The notes beneath the pieces were generated by a model. The model saw nothing but the letters and a program-made list of their open reading frames with translations, had not been told where the DNA came from and did not search any database. This document shows, in pieces, positions 1 through 6,845 of a DNA stretch of 47,963 bases; position 1 is the first letter of the stretch, and every line of letters begins with the position of its first letter. This stretch comes from Eubacteriales bacterium. GTDB taxonomy: Bacteria; Bacillota; Clostridia; Lachnospirales; Lachnospiraceae. A program made the translations under genes and the position numbers. The stretch spans positions 1 through 47,963 of the forward strand of contig JAUNAF010000006.1 in the NCBI GenBank assembly GCA_030527715.1, given 5' to 3'.

Positions 1-1084
1 TCTCTTTCTCGCGGATCGAAGTCGGTTCCGTTTCACTCTCCTTCTCACTGATCGGAGTCGGGTCCGGTTCGCTCTCCTTTGCCTGCAGTATCCAGTGTAC
101 TTTTCCGATCAGCTGCTGATATTCATTGTCCATCTCCTCGGAAAGTTTCAGATCCACTCTGATCTCCTGTGTTTTTCCCGGAGCAATTGTGCCAAGTGAG
201 ATGTTCTGCTTCATCGTCTTTTCTGAGTCGCTGCCGGTCAGATTTCCGGAAGCCGATCCTTCATAGATCACCTTTCCTCCGGAAGTTACTGTGATCACTG
301 CATAGCTTTCCAGCAGCTTCTCTACGAGTTTCTTCTGATCCTCCGTCATCTTCTCCTGCTCTGCCGCCTCCGCACGCAGGGTAAAGTCTGCCTTGTCTCC
401 GGAAGTATTTTCCAATTGTATGATCTGCGTCCGCTCTGTTCCAGGCTGAAGATTTTTAAAGCCTGAAAACAAATCCATTCCTTTCGTATCTGAGCGAAAT
501 CCTTTGTCTTTTCCTTCAAATACGACTTTCACAGGCTCTGCCTTCTGCTGCTCTGGCTGAGTGATCTGCAGTTCCTTATACGTTGTTTTCCAGAGTGCGG
601 GTCCATCCCCCTCTGCCTGAACCGTCTCCGCAGATACCAGAAGTTGAAGTTCTTTTCCCTGATAACTCTCCCCTGCTTTCTCTGAGAGGGTCACGGAGTT
701 CAACAAAGGCTCTTTTGTAATTTCACCGCTCTTCAGGATCTCCTTATAATAGAAGTATCCGTCGTCGTGCAGCTCCCAGAGCCCTGTGTTCAGCTCCGGA
801 ATCAGGATCGATGAATCATAATCCAGCTTTACCCTGACCAGTGCATCCGCCGACCCGGTATTTCTGATATTGACTTTCTTATCTGTCCTTTCCCCCGGCA
901 TGACAAACGGCGGTCTTTTATACTCCTCCACGATTTCTGCATGCAGCGAGGACATCGTCACCACATTCGTCGTTTTTGTCTCAGCCGACCAGGCAAACAC
1001 GGAGATGGATGACATCGCCGTCATGACTGCCAGAAGCAGCAGTGTGCTCATTCCCCAGCGAATATAGCTCTTTACTTTTATCAT
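1..1084 (-). CDS. SipW/TasA-like exported protein, third of three (partial)
   Basis: Reading frame open from an ATG at 1084 to the window edge, so the C-terminus is missing (361 complete codons seen). The first 30 residues are a basic start, a hydrophobic core and an alanine-rich end (…SISVFAWSAET), followed by a THxx-free extracellular region rich in Glu, Lys, Thr and Ser. The layout (signal, short W/Y segment, then beta-rich domain with conserved 'LWELHDDGYFYYKE'-type segment) matches the two genes upstream and the camelysin/TasA-like proteins exported through SipW-type signal peptidases. The start overlaps the stop of the preceding gene by ATGA, with an AGGAGG ribosome site, so the genes are translationally coupled. 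The C-terminal visible end is a low-complexity linker with 12-residue repeats. Family assignment is by layout and paralogy, not by a diagnostic active site. Confidence 0.6.
   Translation of the reverse strand, partial: MIKVKSYIRWGMSTLLLLAVMTAMSSISVFAWSAETKTTNVVTMSSLHAEIVEEYKRPPFVMPGERTDKKVNIRNTGSADALVRVKLDYDSSILIPELNTGLWELHDDGYFYYKEILKSGEITKEPLLNSVTLSEKAGESYQGKELQLLVSAETVQAEGDGPALWKTTYKELQITQPEQQKAEPVKVVFEGKDKGFRSDTKGMDLFSGFKNLQPGTERTQIIQLENTSGDKADFTLRAEAAEQEKMTEDQKKLVEKLLESYAVITVTSGGKVIYEGSASGNLTGSDSEKTMKQNISLGTIAPGKTQEIRVDLKLSEEMDNEYQQLIGKVHWILQAKESEPDPTPISEKESETEPTSIREKE
5..76 (-). repeat. Two imperfect 36-bp tandem repeats inside the partial gene
   Basis: Bases 5-40 and 41-76 are imperfect copies of a 36-bp unit. 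In the coded protein they give two 12-residue repeats, ESEPDPTPISEK and ESETEPTSIREK, an acidic Pro/Ser/Thr linker typical of wall-spanning or stalk regions. The array may continue beyond the window. Confidence 0.75.
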
Positions 1085-1881
1085 TCCTGTGCATCCTCCT
1101 GCTCCTGTTTTCCTGCCTGAGCAGTCTGCGGATTTCCGTTCTGTGCGGCGGTTTTCTCTGCAGCCGCCGCAAATGCTTCTTTTCCCGATGCAAATCCCAC
1201 CGCCTGTACTCCGCTTGCGGAGATCTCAAGCGTAAAATCTCCCAGAAGCTCCAATTCCGCTGCCTCCCAGTCTGTCGGTACCACGATCGATGTGAACAGC
1301 ACTGCCTCCTCCCCCGGAGACATCCGTCCGTCACCTGCAGTTCCCAGATAGTCATAGACCACCTTTCCTGGCGCAGACTCCTCTGTATTCTCTGCAAACA
1401 GCGGATTGATATGATCGATCACGGCAAGCTCTGCCAGAGAATATCCCGGTGTCCTTCCCTCCACCAGCTTCTCGCCGACACCTTTCTGCGTGAACGTGCC
1501 TGTGTAAGTATTGTCATAATAGATCGTATTTCTGATCAGTGCGAGGCGGTCCTCATCCGTGATCTGTTCCCCGGACGCATCCAGGATCCTCATCTGCATT
1601 CGAAGATAACAGATACCTCCCAGTGACTCCTCTGTCTGATTACGAACCGTCGGATTCTTGTACACGGTATCGCCCGGAATCATTCCTTTTCCGTCCCCGT
1701 CTTCCGGATCCCACTCCGGCTCCTTAAGATCCAGCTGCAGACCTCCCACGGTAAGTACATTCACCACACTATCCTGCCAGGTAAAATATGCCTGTGTGCT
1801 TTCCGCGCTTCCCGCCGCCAGTGCCAGCATACAGACTCCGGCGAGTGTACCTTTGAAACAGTTCTTTCTTCTGTGTTCCAT
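1081..1881 (-). CDS. SipW/TasA-like exported protein, second of three
   Basis: 266-residue protein. The start at 1881 is chosen because AAGGAGGAG lies just upstream; a longer in-frame reading to 1929 would run into the previous gene and lacks such a site. After a basic start (MEHRRKNCFK) comes a hydrophobic segment ending '…STQAYFTWQDSVVN', which closely fits SipW-dependent signal peptides (AYF + acidic/aromatic stretch, then N-x-T-x-G and L-x-L-x-E). These signals are found in TasA, TapA and camelysin (CalY) proteins, which form extracellular fibres or are cell-surface metalloprotease-like. The mature part is acidic with a 'PGDTVYKNPTVRN' segment, as in the upstream gene ('PGDVITKRPVITN'), so the three genes are divergent paralogues. 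It is in an operon with the genes on both sides. No SipW gene is visible in the window. Confidence 0.7.
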   Translation of the reverse strand: MEHRRKNCFKGTLAGVCMLALAAGSAESTQAYFTWQDSVVNVLTVGGLQLDLKEPEWDPEDGDGKGMIPGDTVYKNPTVRNQTEESLGGICYLRMQMRILDASGEQITDEDRLALIRNTIYYDNTYTGTFTQKGVGEKLVEGRTPGYSLAELAVIDHINPLFAENTEESAPGKVVYDYLGTAGDGRMSPGEEAVLFTSIVVPTDWEAAELELLGDFTLEISASGVQAVGFASGKEAFAAAAEKTAAQNGNPQTAQAGKQEQEDAQE

Positions 1882-1897
1882 CCTGCTCCTCCTTCTT

Positions 1898-2413
1898 CTA
1901 CTGATAATTTTTCCAGGCATTCGCTTCATCAGTGCCTACGGCCTGTACCGCCTCTGCATAGACAGAGATCGTAAACGGAATCAGCTCTTCTTTTGAAATA
2001 TCTGAGCGCAGTTTTACAAAGGTAAAGACATCACCGGTGGAGGAATGCGCCGGAAGCACCTCCTTCCAGTAATAAAATCCATCCTCATGCAGCGCCCAAC
2101 CATTCCCGATCTGCAATGGTTCGCAGAGTTTCTCCGCTTCCTGACTCGAAAAATGAACCCTTACCCTCACATAGCAGTCCGTCTCTGAACGATTGGTGAT
2201 CACCGGCCGCTTGGTGATCACATCGCCCGGCTTCGGATCCGTCGGCGGATCAAACTCCTCCTCCACAGTGATCACCGTTTCCACGGGTCGAAATACATTC
2301 TCTGTCTCATCCTGTGCCTTCAGATAGGCTTCCACAGGACCTGCACCATAGCTGCCGATGGCGCAGAAGATCCCCGCCGCCAGCAGTATGGCCATTGCCT
2401 TCTGTTTTCTCAT
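1898..2413 (-). CDS. SipW/TasA-like exported protein, first of three
   Basis: 171-residue protein with a clear signal peptide (MRKQK, then a hydrophobic run to about residue 29, 'GPVEAYLKAQDETENVF'). The mature part has the 'PGDVITKRPVITNRSETDCYVRVRV' type beta strand arrangement also seen in the next two genes; this is the N-terminal part of the camelysin/TasA-like fold. It is the promoter-proximal gene of the three, 17 bp before the next start. A promoter lies at 2515-2543 and the leader is about 95 nt. The ribosome site (GGGGATGG, rather far from the ATG) is weaker than in the next two genes. Function, inferred: secreted surface or matrix protein; no enzymatic motif seen. Confidence 0.65.
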   Translation of the reverse strand: MRKQKAMAILLAAGIFCAIGSYGAGPVEAYLKAQDETENVFRPVETVITVEEEFDPPTDPKPGDVITKRPVITNRSETDCYVRVRVHFSSQEAEKLCEPLQIGNGWALHEDGFYYWKEVLPAHSSTGDVFTFVKLRSDISKEELIPFTISVYAEAVQAVGTDEANAWKNYQ

Positions 2414-2469
2414 AAACGCAGACCATCCCCTTTTCTTTGTTTGTTGATTGTTTTTTGGTTTGAATATCT

Positions 2470-2481
2470 GGCGGAACCGCC
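2470..2481. other. Perfect GC-rich palindrome in the leader of the surface-protein operon
   Basis: GGCGGAACCGCC, extended by further G/C on both sides, lies between the promoter at 2515-2543 and the first gene. It could be a protein operator or a tight RNA hairpin with a two-base loop; the second is sterically unfavourable, so an operator is somewhat more likely. Confidence 0.4.
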
Positions 2482-2514
2482 GGAAGTTTAGAATAGATAT
2501 TTGAATCTTGGATT

Positions 2515-2543
2515 ATTGTAACACAGTTTTATTTTTCGTTCAA
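2515..2543 (-). promoter_or_regulatory. Promoter of the TasA-like operon
   Basis: On the minus strand TTGAAC (2543-2538), a 17-bp spacer and TACAAT (2520-2515) form a good sigma-A type promoter about 100 bp ahead of the gene starting at 2413. Confidence 0.65.
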
Positions 2544-2611
2544 TAGTTATTTTGTGTTTTCACTTACTGTTTATGTTGCTTTTATTGTCATCTTCTTTTT
2601 TCTTCCTTATC

Positions 2612-2640
2612 TTGCTTTTATATCCTGCCTGTGCTATACT
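2612..2640 (+). promoter_or_regulatory. Promoter of queT
   Basis: TTGCTT (2612-2617), 17-bp spacer, TATACT (2635-2640). Expected transcription start is near 2647, which leaves a leader of about 90 nt that begins just before the first hairpin of the candidate riboswitch. Confidence 0.65.
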
Positions 2641-2646
2641 GCATTT

Positions 2647-2730
2647 CGCTCAATACCGGTAACTACGGTATTTGGCAGAACAATTCGTGAGTTCGAGACC
2701 TTCCTCACGCAAATCAAAACTAAGGAGACA
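2647..2730 (+). promoter_or_regulatory. Structured queT leader, candidate preQ1 riboswitch (class not assigned)
   Basis: Two hairpins fill the leader: AATACCG (2652-2658) with CGGTATT (2666-2672), loop GTAACTA; and CGTGAG (2686-2691) with CTCACG (2704-2709), 12-nt loop. The second is followed by an A-rich tail, CAAATCAAAACTAAGGAG, which contains the queT ribosome site (2722-2727). A short stem with a 12-nt loop and an AAAACTAAGG tail is the architecture of preQ1 class I aptamers, and QueT-family genes are often under preQ1 control, so a translational preQ1 switch is likely. The loop does not contain a clean UAG to pair with the CUA of the tail, so the class could be another preQ1 type or a variant. 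Confidence 0.5.
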
Positions 2731-2737
2731 AAATAAT

Positions 2738-3238
2738 ATGAAAGACAAAAAAGTACTGTTTCTCGTTCAGGCTGCAGCTATCGCAGCGATCTATGTGGTG
2801 CTGACCATTGTATTTGCACCGCTTTCCTTCGGAGAAGTGCAGGTGCGCTTTGCAGAGGCTCTTACGATCCTTCCGTTCTTTACACCGGCAGCGATCCCGG
2901 GTCTGTTTATCGGATGCATGCTCGGCAATTTCTTTGGAGGTGCAATTCCGGTGGATATTATTTTCGGAAGTCTCGCCACCCTGCTGGCTGCCTTCCTCAC
3001 CTATCAGCTGCGTTTCAACAAGTGGCTGGCCCCGCTTCCGCCGATCCTTGCAAACACTCTGGTCGTTCCGTTTGTTCTTTTCTACGGCTACGGTGTCAAC
3101 CTTCCGATCCCGTTTATGATGCTCACCGTCGGTATCGGTGAAGTACTCTCCTGCGGCGTACTCGGCATGATCGTCCTCCTTGCACTTGCAAGATATCAGG
3201 GTGTATTGTTTTCAAATCATCTGAACGAACAGGTATAA
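2738..3238 (+). CDS. queT: QueT-family queuosine-precursor ECF transporter S component
   Basis: 166-residue very hydrophobic protein with about five membrane segments and the family-typical run 'FGEVQVRFAEALTILPFFTPAAIPG' (residues about 30-54), 'GCMLGNFFGG' and 'PIPFMMLTVGIGE'. QueT proteins are substrate-binding S components of energy-coupling factor (ECF) transporters that take up a queuosine precursor such as preQ1 for tRNA modification; they need a separate EcfAA'T module, not present here. The start at 2738 has AAGGAG 10 nt upstream and excludes a longer reading that would run through the structured leader. It is a single-gene unit between the divergent surface-protein operon and a convergent reductase gene. 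Confidence 0.9.
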   Translation: MKDKKVLFLVQAAAIAAIYVVLTIVFAPLSFGEVQVRFAEALTILPFFTPAAIPGLFIGCMLGNFFGGAIPVDIIFGSLATLLAAFLTYQLRFNKWLAPLPPILANTLVVPFVLFYGYGVNLPIPFMMLTVGIGEVLSCGVLGMIVLLALARYQGVLFSNHLNEQV

Positions 3239-3260
3239 AGCCACTGTATCTGCCGGGAAA

Positions 3261-3525
3261 TTGCACCGAGATTTTCATTTTTTACTGTTTCCGGTGTATT
3301 TTCCGAACAGGTTACAATAAAATTTGCTTTTTTCTTTATTTCCGCTGTGTTTTTCTACATAAATCACCTGCGAGCTACATCGGAATTCACTTTTTCATTC
3401 ATTTCCGCTGTATTTCTCCATGGAAACTGCCTGTAGATTACAGCGGAATTTTCATTTTTTATAGTTTCCGGTGTAAACTACCTGTGGATTACACCGGGAT
3501 TTTCATTTTTCACTGTTTCCGGTGT
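3261..3525. repeat. Degenerate tandem array of hairpin-forming repeats
   Basis: At least five left arms (TTTCCGGTGTA / TTTCCGCTGTA) begin at 3288, 3339, 3402, 3465 and 3516, so unit length alternates 51, 63, 63, 51. The longer units contain an extra 12-bp segment like TTTCTCCATGGA. Right arms TACATCGGAA (3376-3385), TACAGCGGAA (3439-3448) and TTACACCGGGA (3489-3499) are complementary to the left arm of their own unit; an isolated right arm lies at 3261-3270. Units are joined by ATTTTCATTTTT-type linkers. No coding potential was seen. The array fills the 365-bp gap between queT and the convergent reductase gene. Confidence 0.75.
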
Positions 3526-3546
3526 TTGTTTGAAAAGCTCTGGATG

Positions 3547-3597
3547 AAAAAAAAGCCGCCGCTCCATAGATGCAAAAATCTCACATCTATTTGCGGC
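3547..3597 (-). terminator. Rho-independent terminator of the flavoprotein/aldo-keto reductase operon
   Basis: Two-part stem GCCGC (3555-3559)/GCGGC (3593-3597) and ATAGATG (3566-3572)/CATCTAT (3584-3590), followed on the minus strand by eight U (A run at 3547-3554). It sits directly after the stop at 3604. Confidence 0.8.
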
Positions 3598-3603
3598 AGC
3601 TCC

Positions 3604-4785
3604 TTATTTTTTCTTGATAGCTACTCTTCTTGCCACTTCAATTCCGATCTTGTACGGCAGTGGTCTCAACTGTCGGTCCGCTTCCTTCAGTTTCTCACGG
3701 ATCGGCAGGTGCTGCGGGCAGTGCTTCTCACATTTTCCGCAGCCCACACACTGTGAAGCAAATCCCGGTTCTGCTCTCAGTCCCATCACCTGTGCAAATC
3801 CACGTCGGGCAGAGCCCTTATTCTCCATGTACATCAGGTTATAGTAATAAAAGTTTCCCGGAATATCCACACCCTTCGGGCACGGCATACAGTACCGGCA
3901 GGCGGTACAGCTGACCTTCTCTTTCTCACGGAAAATGTTCTTCACCTGCTCGACAAGTGCAAGATCCTCCTCGGTGAAATCACCGACTTCTGCGCTGTCT
4001 GCAATGCGGGCGTTCTCCTCCACCATCTCCAGAGAATTCATTCCTGAAAGAATACAGGTCACTCCCGGCTGATCCCAGAGCCATCGTAGACCGAGCTCCG
4101 CCGGGCTGTAGCCTCTGCTGCTTTCACGAAGCAGGCGCTTTGCTTTCTCCGGAAGACTGACCAGTTTTCCTCCGCGCAGCGGTTCCATGATGATCACCGG
4201 AATTCCCTTTGCGTAAGCTGCCTCCAGTCCTCTTCGTCCTGCCTGGCTGTGTTCATCCAGATAATTGTACTGGATCTGACAGAAATCCCAGTCATAGGCA
4301 TCCAGAAGCTTCAGAAACATTTCGGTATCTCCGTGATAGGAAAAACCTGCGTGTCTGATGCTGCCTTCCCTTTTCTTTCCCTCGATCCAGTCCTCGATTC
4401 CGAGGGTCTGCAGATGCTCCCATTCCGCATAGTCTGTAAACATATGCATCAGATAATAATCGATATAATCTGTCTGCAGTCTGGACAGTTCCTCCCGGAA
4501 GGTCTTCTCGATCTGCGCTCTCGATTTCATAAGATACTGCGGCAGCTTTGTGGCAATGTTGACCTGCTCTCTGATCTGATTTTTCTTCAGGATTCTGCCC
4601 AGGCAGTCCTCACTGCCCGGGTAGATGTATGCGGTATCCAGGTAGTTGACTCCCAGTTCTATCGCACGAAGCAGCTCCTTCTCCGCTTTATCGAAATCAA
4701 TGGAGGTTCCCTTCTTCGTAAAGCGCATGCAGCCGTATCCCAGCTGGGAGATCTCTTCTCCCTGCTTATTTTTTCTATATCTCAT
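3604..4785 (-). CDS. Aldo/keto reductase with C-terminal 4Fe-4S domain
   Basis: 393 residues. Residues 1-280 are an aldo/keto reductase barrel with the catalytic tetrad Asp50, Tyr55, Lys80 and His114 ('LDTAYIYPG', 'ATKLP', 'LMHMF'). Residues 290-365 are a ferredoxin-like tail with Cys293, 296, 299, 302 and Cys346, 349, 352, 356 (C-x2-C-x2-C and C-x2-C-x2-C-x3-CP), enough for two iron-sulfur clusters. Such COG1453-type oxidoreductases are cytoplasmic and common in anaerobes; substrates are usually unknown. The ATG lies inside the end of the upstream flavoprotein gene (11-bp overlap), so both are translationally coupled, and they may act on the same compound class. A terminator follows. Confidence 0.88.
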   Translation of the reverse strand: MRYRKNKQGEEISQLGYGCMRFTKKGTSIDFDKAEKELLRAIELGVNYLDTAYIYPGSEDCLGRILKKNQIREQVNIATKLPQYLMKSRAQIEKTFREELSRLQTDYIDYYLMHMFTDYAEWEHLQTLGIEDWIEGKKREGSIRHAGFSYHGDTEMFLKLLDAYDWDFCQIQYNYLDEHSQAGRRGLEAAYAKGIPVIIMEPLRGGKLVSLPEKAKRLLRESSRGYSPAELGLRWLWDQPGVTCILSGMNSLEMVEENARIADSAEVGDFTEEDLALVEQVKNIFREKEKVSCTACRYCMPCPKGVDIPGNFYYYNLMYMENKGSARRGFAQVMGLRAEPGFASQCVGCGKCEKHCPQHLPIREKLKEADRQLRPLPYKIGIEVARRVAIKKK

Positions 4786-6745
4786 TTACAGCGTTCTTTC
4801 CTGCCATTCTTGCAAAGGTTGCACTTCTTCCGGCTGCTGCACCTGCAAGCAGGTTCGGATAGCTTCCATGGAAGTAGCTTCCGGAACAGTCACCGCAGAC
4901 ATACAGTCCCTCAATTGCAGTGCCGTCCTCACGGATCGCATGCATATTTTCATCAATGCGGATACCGTCCATCGTACAGATCAGATAACCGCCGGACTGG
5001 CGTACACCATAGAACGGTGCGGTATCCAGATGAGACAGACGATATGCTTCCTTACCGAAATCCTCATCCTCGCCGAGATCTGCAAGCTCATTATAACGCT
5101 CTACGGTTGCCTTGAAGTTCTCTGCCGGAAGACCAAGCTTCTCTGCCAGTTCTTCAATGGTGTCTGCAACTACGATAAAGCCTTCGTCGATCAGTCCCTG
5201 GTTCATCTCTGCTACGTATCCCATTGAGAATACCGGAGCTGTTCCGTTCTTATGCGGGAAGAGACGGCTGCATCCGTGAGTTTCAAACTTCTCACAGTAC
5301 TCCTGATAATTGCTGTCCCAAACCTGGCAGTAGGTGTGCTCCGGCTGAGATGCAGCTGCATGGAGTACATAGTCATACGGCATATATTCGTTCATAAAAC
5401 GCTGTCCGTTCAGGTTGACTTTCAGGAACGGCTGGCTTCCCATCCAGAAAAGTCTTCCGTCGCCGGTCTGACCGACTGCATCCGGACGGATCGCACCACG
5501 CTCAAAAATCATGGATGTATGGGTGGTGTCCATCGCTGCTCCTGCCCAGAGGCATGCACGGATTCCGTCACCCTTGCTTCCGGATTTAGAATAGTTGATG
5601 CAGGTCTGCTCTAAGGTCCACGGCTGCAGTGCCTTCATCATATCGTCGTTTGCGGAATAACCGCCGGTGCAGAGGATCACGCCCTTGGCTGCATTGAACT
5701 TAACATAGCTTCCGTCTGCACGGGTTGCGATCAGACCACTGACACGCTCGCCGTCCTTCACCAGCTTCACCATGGTGGTCTCGTACTGGATCTCCAGTCC
5801 CTTCTCCTGAGCATAAGCAAATACCTTATCCATGGTCAGCTGCTCATAGTACTCATCACCATACTGAATGGAATGTCCGACATCCAGTGTCTTGTAATTA
5901 TCTTCCGGCTTCGGATCATCTACTTCATGCATGAAATCCATGCCCTGTTCCTTCAGCACCTCGGTATACCAGTCCATGGTCTCACCGCTGTTCTCGACAA
6001 AAGCCTTTGCCAGACGGCGGTCACAGTATCCCTGAGACCAGTCAACCAGATACTTCATAACCTCTTTTGCATCCGGATTGTCATTATTTTCGATCTGCTG
6101 CTTGGAATTTACTGCTGCAAGGGTATCACGCATACCGGATGCCATATCGTGAGCAAACTTCTCGATCAGGATCGTCTTTGCTCCGCTCTCTGCTGCAGCT
6201 GCTGCGGCGAAGGTTCCTGCATGTCCTGCACCTACGACCAGTACATCACAGTCTACGGTCTCTGCGATCTCACTGTCTGCGATCTCCGGCTCTGCTCCAA
6301 GCCAGTCAACTGCTGCCTCTTCCTCAGCGCTCTCGCTCTGCAGAAGGCTTACATCAATGCCCTTAGCCTGTGCAATACAGGACTCACATGCCTTGCGTAC
6401 TGCCTCTGTCGTGCGTGTTGCACCGGTAACTCCGTCGATCTCCTGGCTCTGTACTGCCAGAATCTGCTCAGCCAGAGTATCTGCTGCCGCTTTTCCGATC
6501 TCAGCAGTCTCACCGTCTGCATTTACGGTGGCACTCAGAATACTGCTCTCATCTACCGTGATGCTAACAGTGACTTCACTCATCATTCCGGTAGCGCTTG
6601 CAGTGTAGGTACCCGGGGTAAATACACCCTCTTCAGCCTTCACCTTGTCAGCCCTGCCAAGGCCGGCAAAACCGCCTACGCCCATCAGACCCATCGCTGC
6701 TGCGCCCTTCAGAAATGAACGACGTGACATATCCTTGTTATTCAT
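4775..6745 (-). CDS. Tat-exported FMN/FAD flavoprotein reductase (fumarate-reductase/urocanate-reductase family)
   Basis: 656 residues. The start at 6745 follows AAAGGAGAA; the longer frame start at 6769 has no such site. Residues 7-14 are a twin-arginine signal (SRRSFLKG), with cleavage probably near residue 38 (KVKA-EEG). Residues 43-127 form an FMN-binding domain with the flavinylation motif DGVTGAT; Thr110 is the expected FMN-phosphate ester site made by ApbE. Residue 168 onward is a FAD domain with GAGHAG (172-177) and the C-terminal 'GLYVCGDCSG'. Family members are extracytoplasmic reductases for acids such as fumarate, urocanate, methacrylate or cinnamates in anaerobic respiration. The usual C-terminal 'GGVHGxNRLGG' of fumarate reductases is absent ('FHGSYPNLLAG'), so fumarate is not a safe guess. 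It is operonic with the aldo/keto reductase. Confidence 0.85.
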   Translation of the reverse strand: MNNKDMSRRSFLKGAAAMGLMGVGGFAGLGRADKVKAEEGVFTPGTYTASATGMMSEVTVSITVDESSILSATVNADGETAEIGKAAADTLAEQILAVQSQEIDGVTGATRTTEAVRKACESCIAQAKGIDVSLLQSESAEEEAAVDWLGAEPEIADSEIAETVDCDVLVVGAGHAGTFAAAAAAESGAKTILIEKFAHDMASGMRDTLAAVNSKQQIENNDNPDAKEVMKYLVDWSQGYCDRRLAKAFVENSGETMDWYTEVLKEQGMDFMHEVDDPKPEDNYKTLDVGHSIQYGDEYYEQLTMDKVFAYAQEKGLEIQYETTMVKLVKDGERVSGLIATRADGSYVKFNAAKGVILCTGGYSANDDMMKALQPWTLEQTCINYSKSGSKGDGIRACLWAGAAMDTTHTSMIFERGAIRPDAVGQTGDGRLFWMGSQPFLKVNLNGQRFMNEYMPYDYVLHAAASQPEHTYCQVWDSNYQEYCEKFETHGCSRLFPHKNGTAPVFSMGYVAEMNQGLIDEGFIVVADTIEELAEKLGLPAENFKATVERYNELADLGEDEDFGKEAYRLSHLDTAPFYGVRQSGGYLICTMDGIRIDENMHAIREDGTAIEGLYVCGDCSGSYFHGSYPNLLAGAAAGRSATFARMAGKNAVNEI

Positions 6746-6782
6746 AGTCTTCTCCTTTCGAACCTGCATGGATGCTGTGATT

Positions 6783-6811
6783 ATTATATAGTTCGTCTTA
6801 TTTTATCATAT
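6783..6811 (-). promoter_or_regulatory. Possible promoter of the flavoprotein operon
   Basis: A perfect TATAAT (minus strand, 6788-6783) stands about 38 bp before the start codon, but the -35 position holds only ATATGA. The 100-bp gap to the upstream gene has no hairpin terminator, so read-through from upstream is also possible. Confidence 0.35.
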
Positions 6812-6845
6812 ACCTCAGGTGAACAAAAGGCATATCCTGCTTCTT

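Noticed and set aside
981-2000. Open frames on the strand opposite to the TasA-like genes
   Set aside because: They overlap well supported genes, lack ribosome sites and have arginine/serine/cysteine-rich shadow composition; the same holds for the other antisense frames of the window.
3261-3525. CRISPR-like repeat array
   Set aside because: Repeats are degenerate, unit length is not constant, spacers are themselves similar, and there is no cas gene.
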